Shown: in pieces, positions 1 to 7,531 of the stretch | Layout: each line of letters begins with the position of its first letter | Position numbering within the stretch: the first letter of the stretch is position 1 | NCBI GenBank assembly: GCA_046728075.1 | Contig: JBKPDV010000278.1 | Span: 1 to 15,352, forward strand | DNA from: JBKPDV01 sp046728075 | GTDB lineage: Bacteria > Acidobacteriota > Thermoanaerobaculia > UBA5066 > Gp7-AA6 | Direction of reading: 5' to 3' | DNA: 15,352 nucleotides | Notes under the pieces: model-generated | What the model saw: only the letters and a program-made list of their open reading frames with translations | Database searches by the model: none | What the model was told of the DNA's origin: nothing | Position numbers and translations under genes: made by a program

Positions 1-2071
1 CATTGACCGATATCGCCCGGACCGAGGCGGGAATGCCGCACGCTCCGGCCAGAGCGAAGACCCGACTGGCGAGTGGCGCCAGCGATGGCCCCGCCAGCGG
101 ACCGGGGGGATCCCGCGTATCGACAATCCGGCAAGGCGTTAACGTGTAGAAGGCGGCTCCGCCCGGTGACAGGGGCGAGACCGCTGCGGAGAGCTCACCG
201 GCGTGCCCGCTGCGGTTGACCGCCAGCACGCGGTAAAACTTTTTGGCCGGGTCCGGGGCGATCCCAGTGGCGACGGTCGCGCTCGTGCTCCGAACGAACT
301 CTCCGTCCGCCGTAGTGAAGTCGCTTGTTGCGCCCCGCCAGATTTCGAAGTGGTCGAAGGCGGGCCAATCGACCCACGCCAGGTTCGGCACGTCCGAGAA
401 CACCTGACTCTGCCAGGACAGCGAGATCGTCGAGTTGAACCAGCTCCCGGAGACTCCTTGGACCTGGGGCGGGAGGTATTCCACAGCGCCCGAGTCGCGC
501 GGCTGTGCCTTGACCTGCGCCAGAAAAGACGAGAACGCCTCCGGGTTGTACGTCGTTGCAAAGTGCTCCCAGGGGTTGAAGATGAGGATGTGAGCTCCGG
601 CCGCATAAGCCCGAAGAATCTGCGCGGTGATGGAGGCAACATCGGAATCGACGAGGCCTAGGCTCGGGAAGGCCGGGTTGTACTCCGGCAGACCCCAGTT
701 CGGCAGACGGAGAGCGGCGATGTCGTCGAAAAGGTACTGGCTGCACCGCAGGTAGTACGTCCCGACGAACAGGTCGAAGCAGGTCAGGCCCAGACTTCCC
801 AGGCTTCCAATCACGGCCGTCGACATCGGGCTCGCCGACGTGGCCAGCCGTGGCACGTTGGGTCCGGACGGATTGGTTCCCTCGATGTAGTCGGCCGGAA
901 TCTGGTGGGAGTACCAGCGCTCGGGAGGAAAGCGGTTTCCGCCAGGCCCTACGGTCGTGGTGATCCAGGAGGCGAAGTCCCGCACGTAGTTGGAAACCAT
1001 CGCGCGCCGGAACTTCTGCCAGAGATTCCAGAAGGCCCGACCAGGAGAATCGGGGAGCCTCGGCGCGTCGAACCCGCAGGCGATGTAGTCCGGGCCACCG
1101 GTGGGAAGGGGCGTCCAAACGGGTGAGTCGTAGACCGATCGGGGGATCGCCCGCGGGTCGGCATCCACGGGATCCGACAGCGTCCAGTTGAAGTATTGAA
1201 GATCCCAGGTCCTCAAGCAGGTTCCGAAGTCCAGGTTGAAACGCGCGAGTCCGGCGTCGCCCTGGTAGATTTCGCCGCCCTGCGGGTAGCCCTGTCCTTC
1301 ATAGGGCTGTCCGGGCGCATAGAGACCGGTGTGCTGAATCCAGTCCCGGAACTCCAGAATGGCGAACGGACCGTAGTCCGCGATGATCTGTTGGTCGTAC
1401 GGCACTGCGTCGTCGAGCCGTACGTTGCCCAACTCTGTCTCGCCGTCTCCGCTGGCGCTGATCAGAGTGTCCGGGTAAGCCTGCCTCAAGGCGATCAGCA
1501 GCCGGGCATAGAGCCGGACCTTGGTTTCCAGATGGCGACGGAACTTGCGCGCATACCGCGAGAGGCTCGTCCAGACGGAGTAGGAGAAATCCTGCTGGTC
1601 GGTCTTGATCAACCCGTCGAGATACCACTGGCAATTTCGACGGTCCTCTATCTTGGCGGGGTCGTAAATCCACCTGCCGCGGGAAACGCCGGCGATCGTT
1701 CCCAGATGCACCGCGAAGCCCCGCGCCTGCGCCCGAGCGAGAATCGCCGAGAACGCCTCGGCGGTGGGAAACTGAAGGACGGGATTGCCCAGGTCCACGT
1801 TCCAGTCCATTTCGACCGGGTAGAAGTCGCTCATTCCGACGCGGCCGTATGGGCCTCCGGTGACTCGGGCATTGATCGCGTCGGCGGTCGCCTGGAATGT
1901 CGCGTCGTCTTCCGACAGACCGGGGGCGTCAAAGAACACGTGGACAGTGTTGTCGTAGGAGGGTTTCGGCAGCACAGGCGTCGACTGCGCCAGGAGAAGG
2001 CCGCTGCCGAGCAAAACGGCCGCTGCTGTGAGAGCCGAAATCTGGGCGACGGGCCGAGCCGTTCTTCGCAC
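1..2071 (-). CDS. Large secreted protein, possible glycoside-hydrolase-like fold, with Fn3-like segment and C-terminal module (3' end outside window)
   Basis: The frame is open from the left edge up to a stop at 2177-2179. I start it at the GTG at 2069-2071, where GGAAG lies 8 nt upstream and a clear signal peptide follows: RRTAR, then a hydrophobic stretch ending LLLAQS (residues 2-27). The first 690 residues are visible. Residues about 43-510 look like one enzyme-sized domain with many Trp, Tyr and acidic residues, including MDWNVDLG (near 88), SGDGETELG (near 207), an EFRDWIQHTG segment (near 237) and HILIFNPWEHF (near 497). This recalls TIM-barrel glycoside hydrolases, but I cannot assign a family or catalytic residues. 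Residues about 535-632 resemble an Fn3 domain (FEIWRG, KKFYRVLAVN). Residues from about 637 form a module with FYTLTPCRIVDTR and a second Cys in GACGIP. It follows wzz after 225 bases, so it may act on or bind the exported polysaccharide; that role is inferred from context. The product is presumably exported. Confidence 0.8.
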   Translation of the reverse strand, partial: MRRTARPVAQISALTAAAVLLGSGLLLAQSTPVLPKPSYDNTVHVFFDAPGLSEDDATFQATADAINARVTGGPYGRVGMSDFYPVEMDWNVDLGNPVLQFPTAEAFSAILARAQARGFAVHLGTIAGVSRGRWIYDPAKIEDRRNCQWYLDGLIKTDQQDFSYSVWTSLSRYARKFRRHLETKVRLYARLLIALRQAYPDTLISASGDGETELGNVRLDDAVPYDQQIIADYGPFAILEFRDWIQHTGLYAPGQPYEGQGYPQGGEIYQGDAGLARFNLDFGTCLRTWDLQYFNWTLSDPVDADPRAIPRSVYDSPVWTPLPTGGPDYIACGFDAPRLPDSPGRAFWNLWQKFRRAMVSNYVRDFASWITTTVGPGGNRFPPERWYSHQIPADYIEGTNPSGPNVPRLATSASPMSTAVIGSLGSLGLTCFDLFVGTYYLRCSQYLFDDIAALRLPNWGLPEYNPAFPSLGLVDSDVASITAQILRAYAAGAHILIFNPWEHFATTYNPEAFSSFLAQVKAQPRDSGAVEYLPPQVQGVSGSWFNSTISLSWQSQVFSDVPNLAWVDWPAFDHFEIWRGATSDFTTADGEFVRSTSATVATGIAPDPAKKFYRVLAVNRSGHAGELSAAVSPLSPGGAAFYTLTPCRIVDTRDPPGPLAGPSLAPLASRVFALAGACGIPASVRAISVN

Positions 2072-2195
2072 ATTGCAGACTTCCGCGGTCTGGTCTTCGG
2101 GGTCTCGAGTGCCAGGCTCTCTCTCGCTCAATGGCGACCCGTGCGGAGATGGGAAGCCGTCATCTGCGCGCCGCGGTCATCAGATCGCGAAGCCG

Positions 2196-2224
2196 TTGAT
2201 AGGAAGCGCCACAATCGCCGGAAA
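2196..2224 (-). promoter_or_regulatory. Weak candidate sigma70 promoter before the secreted-protein gene
   Basis: On the minus strand TTTCCG (2224-2219) and TATCAA (2201-2196) are separated by 17 bases. They match 3 of 6 and 4 of 6 consensus positions. The site lies in the 225-base gap between wzz and the secreted protein, the largest gap in the window, so a separate promoter here is plausible. The match is weak and could be chance. Nothing else was recognised in this gap. Confidence 0.12.
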
Positions 2225-2296
2225 CAGGCTAGCGGCCGAATGATTGACTCCCTTTGGCGACGAGCAAGACGCGGGTGATACGCGATCAGCCGCGCC

Positions 2297-3253
2297 TCAG
2301 ACTCCACTCTCCGTTTTCATCCCCCGCTCATCGGCGGCGCCGGAGGCACTCCGAGCCGTGAGATGCGTCGAGGAAACCTCGCCAGCTCGTGGGCTCCTCC
2401 GCAAGAACTGGATGAGAAAAAGACCGAAGATTCCGAGGAGCAACCCAAACAAGCCTCCGAGAACGGTATTGCGCACGGGCTTGGGCGAGACGGGCCGCTC
2501 TCCCACTCGAACCGCATCGATAACCAGCACGCCGTGGCTCTTCGCGGGATTGAGAGCCTCTTCGAGGAGTAACTGGCGTTGCTTCAAATTGTCGATCTCG
2601 GCGTTCTTGCTGGCGATGAGGAATCCCAGCTGAACGCTCTGCGAAAAACGGTCCGCCGGCGCGAGACCTTTCTCCGCGTCGCGCAGCGACTGGAGCCGGG
2701 CTTCCTCCGACCGCGTCCGAGCGAGGTCCTCCTGCGTGTTGGCGAGCTCCGAACGAAACCGCGTCAGCGTCGGTTTCAAAAGCTCGTCCTCGAAGGAGCG
2801 GAGGTCCTCGATCATTGCTTCGAGTAGCCTCGCAGCCAGGCGGACCGAGCGGGCGCGAATCACGATGTGTATCAGGTCGGTGTTCAGAGGCTGCGTTACT
2901 TTGAGCGAATCACGGAAGAGCCGGGCTTCCGGATCGAGTTCGGTCGTTCGAAGGCCGGATTTTCGAAGAACCGCATCGCCGAAGCTCCGCGTCCGGAGCC
3001 GCTCCGCAGCGCGCGCGCCGGACTCGAGAGGTTGGGACGTGGGCTGGCCAGGTTGCCAGGCATACGCGGGCAGAATCGTCGCCGCGGCTTCCCAGACGTG
3101 GGGGGACCTGAGAGAAAGAACGAGAGCAGCAACGGCCAGCGCCACAGCACATGCTGCAATCCAGAGCCTATGGGGCTTCAAGACCAGCCACAGATCCATC
3201 AAACCGAGCTCCTCCGCCGGTTCCCGCCGCCAGGACTCGCGCGTTTCAGGCAT
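2297..3253 (-). CDS. wzz: Wzz/GumC-type polysaccharide chain-length regulator
   Basis: This 318-residue inner-membrane protein has the layout of polysaccharide co-polymerases. A cytoplasmic N-terminus is followed by a first membrane helix (about 30-48), a periplasmic region of some 210 residues with a charged, probably coiled-coil part (about 165-235), a proline-containing motif before the second helix (RPVSPKPVRN, 253-262), and a second membrane helix (about 263-283). It has no fused tyrosine-kinase domain and no P-loop, so it resembles short Wzz rather than Wzc. The ATG at 3253 overlaps the stop of the upstream methyltransferase by 8 bases, indicating translational coupling. Its expected role is to set the modal length of the polymer made by the Wzy protein at 12025-13485. 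The residues after the second helix are short, basic and cytoplasmic. Confidence 0.88.
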   Translation of the reverse strand: MPETRESWRREPAEELGLMDLWLVLKPHRLWIAACAVALAVAALVLSLRSPHVWEAAATILPAYAWQPGQPTSQPLESGARAAERLRTRSFGDAVLRKSGLRTTELDPEARLFRDSLKVTQPLNTDLIHIVIRARSVRLAARLLEAMIEDLRSFEDELLKPTLTRFRSELANTQEDLARTRSEEARLQSLRDAEKGLAPADRFSQSVQLGFLIASKNAEIDNLKQRQLLLEEALNPAKSHGVLVIDAVRVGERPVSPKPVRNTVLGGLFGLLLGIFGLFLIQFLRRSPRAGEVSSTHLTARSASGAADERGMKTESGV

Positions 3254-4064
3254 CGCTTTTCAAAGTCTCCGGCGTCGCGGGCAACTTTCGGAGCCGGGCG
3301 AAGGCATGCAGGACCGGGCGGAGGAAACGCGGAGCGAATCGTTGGTGGAGAACGCCAAGCGCGTAGGCAAGAGCGGAGAACTCGAGATATCCCGGCTCCG
3401 GTTCGTAGCCGTAAACAACATGTTCGAAGCCGTACCGATCGAGCATCCGGCGTAAGCGCGGCAGAGAGTTACAACGGTAGTGCGTCGGAAAGACGTCTTC
3501 TTCCTTGCGCTCTTCTTGCACTCGGGCCAGGACTCGAGAATGCAGATGATCGGGGACAAGCTTCGACAACCACGCGACATAGCTCCACGCATTGGGTGTC
3601 CGGATGCAGAGGTATCCACCGTTCTTTAGGACGCGGCGGCAGTTCTCGAAGAAGCTCTCCGGCTGCCCGATGTGTTCGAGAACGTGATCACAGAGGCAAA
3701 GATCAATGGAGTCGTCCTCCACCGGCCAGCGGGAGCCTGTCAGAAGGCGAAACTCGTCCTGAAACGGGTTTGATTGAGCCGCCGGATCCACGTCCAGACC
3801 GATGACGCGCGCCACCTTCCCCTTCAAGATGCGGAGATTCTTTCGGACGGGGACCCGGTCGTCGGCGTAGGCTCCCCGTCCGCCTCCAACGTCAAGCACG
3901 ATCGAGGACTCCGTCAAGAGGGAGTGCACGCGGGCATAGAAAGCGATCGTCCCATCGACATCGGTAAACCCTCCGAACCGCGTCTCCGGATAGTGCCTCT
4001 CCTTGTAGCTCGGTCTCTGCGGAACGCGAGCCCCCCTTGCACGGATCACCAACGGCTCACTCAC
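3246..4064 (-). CDS. Class I SAM-dependent methyltransferase
   Basis: The 272-residue protein carries a Methyltransf_11/23-like Rossmann core. Motif I is VLDVGGGRGAY (56-66), the acidic end of strand 2 is GLDVDP (89-94), and DLCLCDHVLEHI (121-132) is the usual motif before the substrate side. VLKNGGYLCIRTPN (145-158) forms the next strand. The first 50 residues (KERHYPETRFGGFTDVDG) and the last 80 are outside the core and probably determine the acceptor. Given the neighbours, the acceptor is likely a sugar of the repeat unit or the growing chain end. The start is a GTG at 4064 with no good Shine-Dalgarno sequence; an in-frame GTG at residue 6 is an alternative. A 22-bp tandem repeat lies just upstream. 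The end overlaps wzz by 8 bases. Confidence 0.88.
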   Translation of the reverse strand: MSEPLVIRARGARVPQRPSYKERHYPETRFGGFTDVDGTIAFYARVHSLLTESSIVLDVGGGRGAYADDRVPVRKNLRILKGKVARVIGLDVDPAAQSNPFQDEFRLLTGSRWPVEDDSIDLCLCDHVLEHIGQPESFFENCRRVLKNGGYLCIRTPNAWSYVAWLSKLVPDHLHSRVLARVQEERKEEDVFPTHYRCNSLPRLRRMLDRYGFEHVVYGYEPEPGYLEFSALAYALGVLHQRFAPRFLRPVLHAFARLRKLPATPETLKSDA

Positions 4065-4088
4065 TATAGAGGGACATCCGCGGTCAGA

Positions 4089-4132
4089 TTCCTCTCAGGT
4101 TAGCAGCTTCTTCCTCTCAGGTTGGCAGCTTC
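4089..4132 (-). repeat. Tandem direct repeat, two 22-bp copies
   Basis: Positions 4089-4110 and 4111-4132 are adjacent copies that differ at one base (A at 4102, G at 4124). They fill more than half of the 79-base gap between the wecA fusion stop and the methyltransferase start. On the transcribed strand each copy ends in GAGAGGAA, a Shine-Dalgarno-like string, but the nearer copy is about 25 bases from the methyltransferase GTG, too far for a normal ribosome-binding site. A simple slippage duplication explains it equally well. Confidence 0.9.
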
Positions 4133-4143
4133 CGGGATGGAGT

Positions 4144-5976
4144 CTACTGCGAGAGTGCTTGGAATGCCACGGTGAACCGCATGAGCCAGACTCGCTCCCG
4201 CTCGCATACGCGCCGAGCGGCATGGAGACTCTCGGGAAGAATTTTGTCCGTCGTCACGACAAGCCCTTTCACGTTACGCTCGCGAAGGACAGTGGGCAGA
4301 GTCTCCAGCGAGCCCAGCACCGGATAGCCGTTGACATACTTCCCGGTCTTCTCCGCATCATCATCGATGAACCCAACCGGTCGAATCGCCAACGAACGGT
4401 TCGAGAGCGCTTCGCGCAGTGCAAGCGTCCCGCCATGGCCGGCGCCGTACATGAGAACCAGTTCCCCTTCGGGACTCGCTCGCTCTTTCCAGTATTGAAG
4501 AAGCCGGAAGGAAGACCGGGAACCGTTCACGAGAGCGAGCAAGAGAAGCGCGTAGATGACCAAGAACGAGAGCTTCAAGGTTTCATCGATTAGAAGGCGA
4601 TAAAGCGCGAACCCGGTTGCCGCGGAAAGAACGACGGCCATGCTCGACCGGACGAGATCCTCCACACTGATCTGCCGCCACGTGCCGCGGTAGAGACGGC
4701 ACGCCCAAAACACCAGAACCGTGACAGCCGGGAGCAGGCTCACCAAACGAAGCGCCAGGATGCGGTTCTCGACAATAAACCAGTCGTCGTACTTCAAGCC
4801 GATCGCTGCGTAGACCGCGGCGACGACGAGAGCCAGGTCGAAGAACACGGGAAAGAGCGCCGTCCTTAGGACCGGTGCCTCGTAGAATTTCAGGACCAGG
4901 CCGCGCCGGATGACCGCGAACTCGTAGTATCCCAGGCGTGCCAACCCGATGAACGCGGCGCAGAGAAGCGTCGCGAACAGGAGCGCCGCCTTTCGGGCCG
5001 TCAGGAACATCGACGCCAGCCCGCTTGCCGTGAGGATCAGGCCAACCCCGTACAGGATCAGGACCGCGCCGCGGTGCCCCAGTCCCAGAGCAATCAGTTT
5101 GTGATGAAAGTGACCGCGGTCGCCCTCGAGGAGCCGCTTTTTTGGCTCGCCCTCATTGCGACCGTGAAGTAGTCGCCGGAGCACAGAGACCGAGGTCTCG
5201 GCAATGGGTAGGCCGAGCACGACGACCGGAATCAGAACCGCCATACCCGCGGACAGCGTCGCCCCGCCGCGCAAAGCGAGACACGCGAGGCCGAAACCGA
5301 CCGCCGTAGCGCCGGTATCGCCGAGAAAGACCTTGGCGGGAAAGACGTTGTAGGGAAGGAATCCCATCAGCGCTCCCGAGAGGATGAGCGACGCGCAAGC
5401 CATCCCGTAGCGTCCCACGAGGAAAGAGACCGCGGCCAGGCTCAAGGAGGAAATGAACGCCAACCCCGCCGAGAGCCCGTCCAGCCCGTCCACCAGGTTG
5501 AACGCGTTCGTCAGACCGACGATCCACAAGAGCGAGATGGGAATCGCGAAATATCCCAGTTGGATCGGCTGAGCGAAAACGTGCACCTCGGTTCCGAGCC
5601 GGATTCCGAACGCGACTGCAATTCCCGCTCCCGCAATTTGTGCAGCAAGCTTGGGAAGTGCGCCCAGGGGTCGGATGTCGTCTCGTATAGAAACAAAGAG
5701 GATCGGCAACAGGCCCAGAGCCAGGCCGGCGCAAAGACCCTTCGGAAGCCATTCTGGAACTGGGGGATGGATCGCGCAGACCGGAGTCAGAACCATCGCC
5801 ACGGCTCCGACGACAGCCAGCCCGCCGAGCCTTGGAATCGGAATCCGATGAACCTTTCGGGGACCCGGATTGTCGATCGCACCGAGCTTGACGGCCAACA
5901 TGCAGCTCGCTGGTGTCAGCAGATAGCTGATCAACGCCGCTAGAAGACCCGGCAGAAGGAAGAGAAGCGCTCTCAT
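4144..5976 (-). CDS. wecA: WecA/WbpL-type polyprenyl-phosphate sugar-1-P transferase fused to CapD/WbpM-type N-terminal half
   Basis: Numbered from the ATG at 5976 (610 residues), the first half is a multi-spanning transferase that would move a sugar-1-phosphate from a UDP-sugar to undecaprenyl phosphate. It shows DNPGPRKVH (35-43), a DD pair (99-100), NLVDGLDG (160-167), FLGDTG (217-222) and HFHHK (289-293), the hallmark motifs of the WecA/MraY family. From about residue 370 a second unit begins: further membrane helices, RLYRGTWR (427-434), then a Rossmann-like domain with GAGHGG (511-516) and GFIDDD (535-540). This matches the N-terminal membrane plus CoA_binding_3 part of FlaA1/CapD/WbpM epimerase-dehydratases, but the chain ends before any SDR catalytic domain. 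An in-frame GTG at 5997 would add 7 residues. I prefer the ATG because it starts directly at the first membrane helix; neither start has a strong ribosome-binding site. It is the probable initiating enzyme of the locus. Confidence 0.92.
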   Translation of the reverse strand: MRALLFLLPGLLAALISYLLTPASCMLAVKLGAIDNPGPRKVHRIPIPRLGGLAVVGAVAMVLTPVCAIHPPVPEWLPKGLCAGLALGLLPILFVSIRDDIRPLGALPKLAAQIAGAGIAVAFGIRLGTEVHVFAQPIQLGYFAIPISLLWIVGLTNAFNLVDGLDGLSAGLAFISSLSLAAVSFLVGRYGMACASLILSGALMGFLPYNVFPAKVFLGDTGATAVGFGLACLALRGGATLSAGMAVLIPVVVLGLPIAETSVSVLRRLLHGRNEGEPKKRLLEGDRGHFHHKLIALGLGHRGAVLILYGVGLILTASGLASMFLTARKAALLFATLLCAAFIGLARLGYYEFAVIRRGLVLKFYEAPVLRTALFPVFFDLALVVAAVYAAIGLKYDDWFIVENRILALRLVSLLPAVTVLVFWACRLYRGTWRQISVEDLVRSSMAVVLSAATGFALYRLLIDETLKLSFLVIYALLLLALVNGSRSSFRLLQYWKERASPEGELVLMYGAGHGGTLALREALSNRSLAIRPVGFIDDDAEKTGKYVNGYPVLGSLETLPTVLRERNVKGLVVTTDKILPESLHAARRVCERERVWLMRFTVAFQALSQ

Positions 5977-6028
5977 TTCGGAACCATAAGCTGCCACGGT
6001 CGGTCATCGACTCGGTCAGCGAGGAAAC

Positions 6029-6160
6029 TCACCTTGCTCTCGATCCATGATACTCGCAGGCAGACGCGAAGCGAATTCGCAGGAGGCCGGCGTCAACGAA
6101 TCCACCGGCGCCCGTCACGAGACAGCCGGTCTTTCTCCCGGAGCTCCTGCCGCCGATCAT
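6029..6160 (-). pseudogene. Relic of an SDR-family nucleotide-sugar epimerase/reductase gene
   Basis: Seven bases after the TAG of the WbuB-like gene, an ATG at 6160 opens a 43-codon frame with GGAGA overlapping that stop, a normal coupled-gene layout. It reads GCLVTGAGGFVDAGLLRI at residues 12-29, the N-terminal nucleotide-binding strand and loop of extended SDRs, with the third glycine of GxxGxxG replaced by Asp. It then diverges and stops at 6029, where a complete enzyme would need about 270 more residues. I read it as the remaining 5' end of a gene lost by internal deletion. In related O-antigen loci (Pseudomonas wbpK/wbpV next to wbpL) an SDR reductase sits at this position. It could instead be a chance short frame. 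Confidence 0.5.
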
Positions 6161-6167
6161 GCTCTCC

Positions 6168-7463
6168 CTAGGCTGGTGACTTCTCGCGACCACGGCTCGC
6201 GGAGTTAGTCAGGATGGCAATGTATTTCGGCAAGGTTGCTTCGCGTGTGAAGTGTTCTTCGAAAAAGCGCCGACCTCGACTTCCCATCTCGGAACGTGCC
6301 TTGTCGTCTGTGCGGGAAAGATCCACCATCATCCTGGCGAGGCAGGCGGCATCGTCGGGGGCCAGCACCACGCCCGCCTGCGCCTGCTCGATGAGATCCG
6401 CCGAGGCCCCGACGGTCGCCATCACGATCGGCTTTCCGGCGGCAAGGTAGGCGATCGTTTTCGTCGGGATGATCAGTGGACCCAGGGGGGAGGCGCGAAG
6501 GTGCACCAGAAGTGCATCCGCCGCTGCGAAGTAGCCTCCCATGGCCGAAGCCGATTTCCGTTCGACGAACCGCAGCCGATCCTCAACGTCCAGCTCCTTC
6601 GCGAGCCCGACGAGCCTCTTCCGATCCAGGCCGTCGCCGACCAGACAGACGAGGACATCGGTACTGGCAGGCAGCTCCCGGCATGCGCGGACGACAGTAT
6701 CGAGCCCCTGCATCATTCCCAGATTGCCGGCGAACATGACGACGAACCGGCCGCCCCATCCTTCCCGTTCTCGGACCTCTTCTCTCGCCTCGTGCGCCGT
6801 CAGGCGCAGATCCGAATCGTCGTACCAGTGGGGCGCTACGGTGATCTTCTCCTCCGGCACGCCTTTTTCCACGAGATTCCTTTTTGCGCCGTCGGTGACG
6901 ACCAAGATGTGGTCGGCCTGCCGGTAGACGAACTTTTCGACAGCGCTCATCCATCGTGAGAGGCGGCCGGCACGCAGGAATCCGGACGCGATAGCGCTCT
7001 CCGGCCAGATGTCCTGAACGTCATACACGAAGGGGCGTCGCCGCAGCGCGCCGATGACGGCCGCCGCGATCCCGATGGACAGCGGAGGATGCCAGACGTA
7101 CATGACGTCGAAGGGAGAGGAGACGACGCCCGCCACGATCGCCGACAGCATGAACGAGGCGTAGTTGATCATCCTGCCTACCAGACTCCTGCCATGGTAC
7201 GGATACACGAAGGTGCGCCGAACACGTATCCCGGCAATCGTCTCCCGACGAAGGAGAGAAAGCCTGTATCCGGGATAGAGCTTTCCGTCCGGGTAGTTCG
7301 GGAATCCCGTGAGAACCTCCACGGTCTTGCCTTCGTCGCGGAGCGCCTTCGCCAACTCCAGAGGTTTCGGGATTGGCTCCGGCCAGAAGTTCTGCGAAAG
7401 GACCAGAACGCGAAGAGGTCTGAGCCTGTTCTCCTCTACCTTGCGGGTTGCAATCGGTCTCAA
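6168..7463 (-). CDS. WbuB-type GT4 family glycosyltransferase
   Basis: The 431-residue protein has the two-Rossmann GT-B layout of the GT4 WbuB subgroup, which adds an amino sugar to a lipid-linked acceptor at the cytoplasmic face. Diagnostic stretches are SQNFWPEP (23-30), GFPNYPDGKLYPGY (53-66), VYDVQDIWPESA (146-157), FAGNLGMMQGLDT (244-256) and PTKTIAYLAAGKP (333-345); the last replaces the usual E-x7-E motif, as is normal in this subgroup. The only available start is the TTG at 7463, because an in-frame TAG lies at 7473-7475 and no ATG or GTG occurs before the conserved N-terminus near residue 17. That TTG falls in the T-run of a hairpin (see 7462-7509). The nearby wecC-type gene suggests a UDP-ManNAcA or related donor, but the donor cannot be read from sequence. 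Confidence 0.92.
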   Translation of the reverse strand: MRPIATRKVEENRLRPLRVLVLSQNFWPEPIPKPLELAKALRDEGKTVEVLTGFPNYPDGKLYPGYRLSLLRRETIAGIRVRRTFVYPYHGRSLVGRMINYASFMLSAIVAGVVSSPFDVMYVWHPPLSIGIAAAVIGALRRRPFVYDVQDIWPESAIASGFLRAGRLSRWMSAVEKFVYRQADHILVVTDGAKRNLVEKGVPEEKITVAPHWYDDSDLRLTAHEAREEVREREGWGGRFVVMFAGNLGMMQGLDTVVRACRELPASTDVLVCLVGDGLDRKRLVGLAKELDVEDRLRFVERKSASAMGGYFAAADALLVHLRASPLGPLIIPTKTIAYLAAGKPIVMATVGASADLIEQAQAGVVLAPDDAACLARMMVDLSRTDDKARSEMGSRGRRFFEEHFTREATLPKYIAILTNSASRGREKSPA

Positions 7464-7509
7464 AAGAGCGCCCTACGCTCTGCAGGGCCGGAGCGCGGCG
7501 CCTTGCCGC
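7462..7509 (-). promoter_or_regulatory. Three-segment hairpin system, attenuator-like, before the WbuB-like gene
   Basis: In the 68-base gap after the dehydrogenase, on the transcribed strand, GCGCTC (7496-7491) is followed by GAGCG (7480-7476) and then CGCTCT (7470-7465 complement) with a T-run. The middle segment can pair with either flank. Pairing with the last gives a 6-bp stem (AGAGCG/CGCTCT, loop 5) followed by TTTT, a weak terminator shape. Pairing with the first would prevent it. A separate hairpin, GCGGC/GCCGC with a 5-base loop (7495-7509), would in turn occupy the first segment. The TTG start of the next gene lies at the end of the T-run. Regulation is inferred; GC-rich DNA gives such pairings by chance. 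Confidence 0.3.
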
Positions 7510-7531
7510 ACAGGTTCGATCCCGGTTCGCC

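Noticed and set aside
195..1118. 307-codon minus-strand frame
   Set aside because: It is a different register of the same DNA as the secreted-protein gene and reads as Arg/Pro/Gly-rich low-complexity protein.
1196..2278. 360-codon open frame on the plus strand
   Set aside because: It is antisense to the secreted-protein gene, whose frame has a signal peptide and coherent domains. The plus frame has no recognisable domain and reflects high GC.
4053..4074. CTCACTATAG, the core of the phage T7 promoter, on the plus strand
   Set aside because: Only the core matches; the upstream half of the T7 consensus is absent, the site overlaps a gene start on the other strand and no phage gene is present.
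5153..6007. 284-codon minus-strand frame overlapping the wecA fusion
   Set aside because: It is an Arg/Ser/Gly-rich shadow frame; the WecA motifs lie in the other register.
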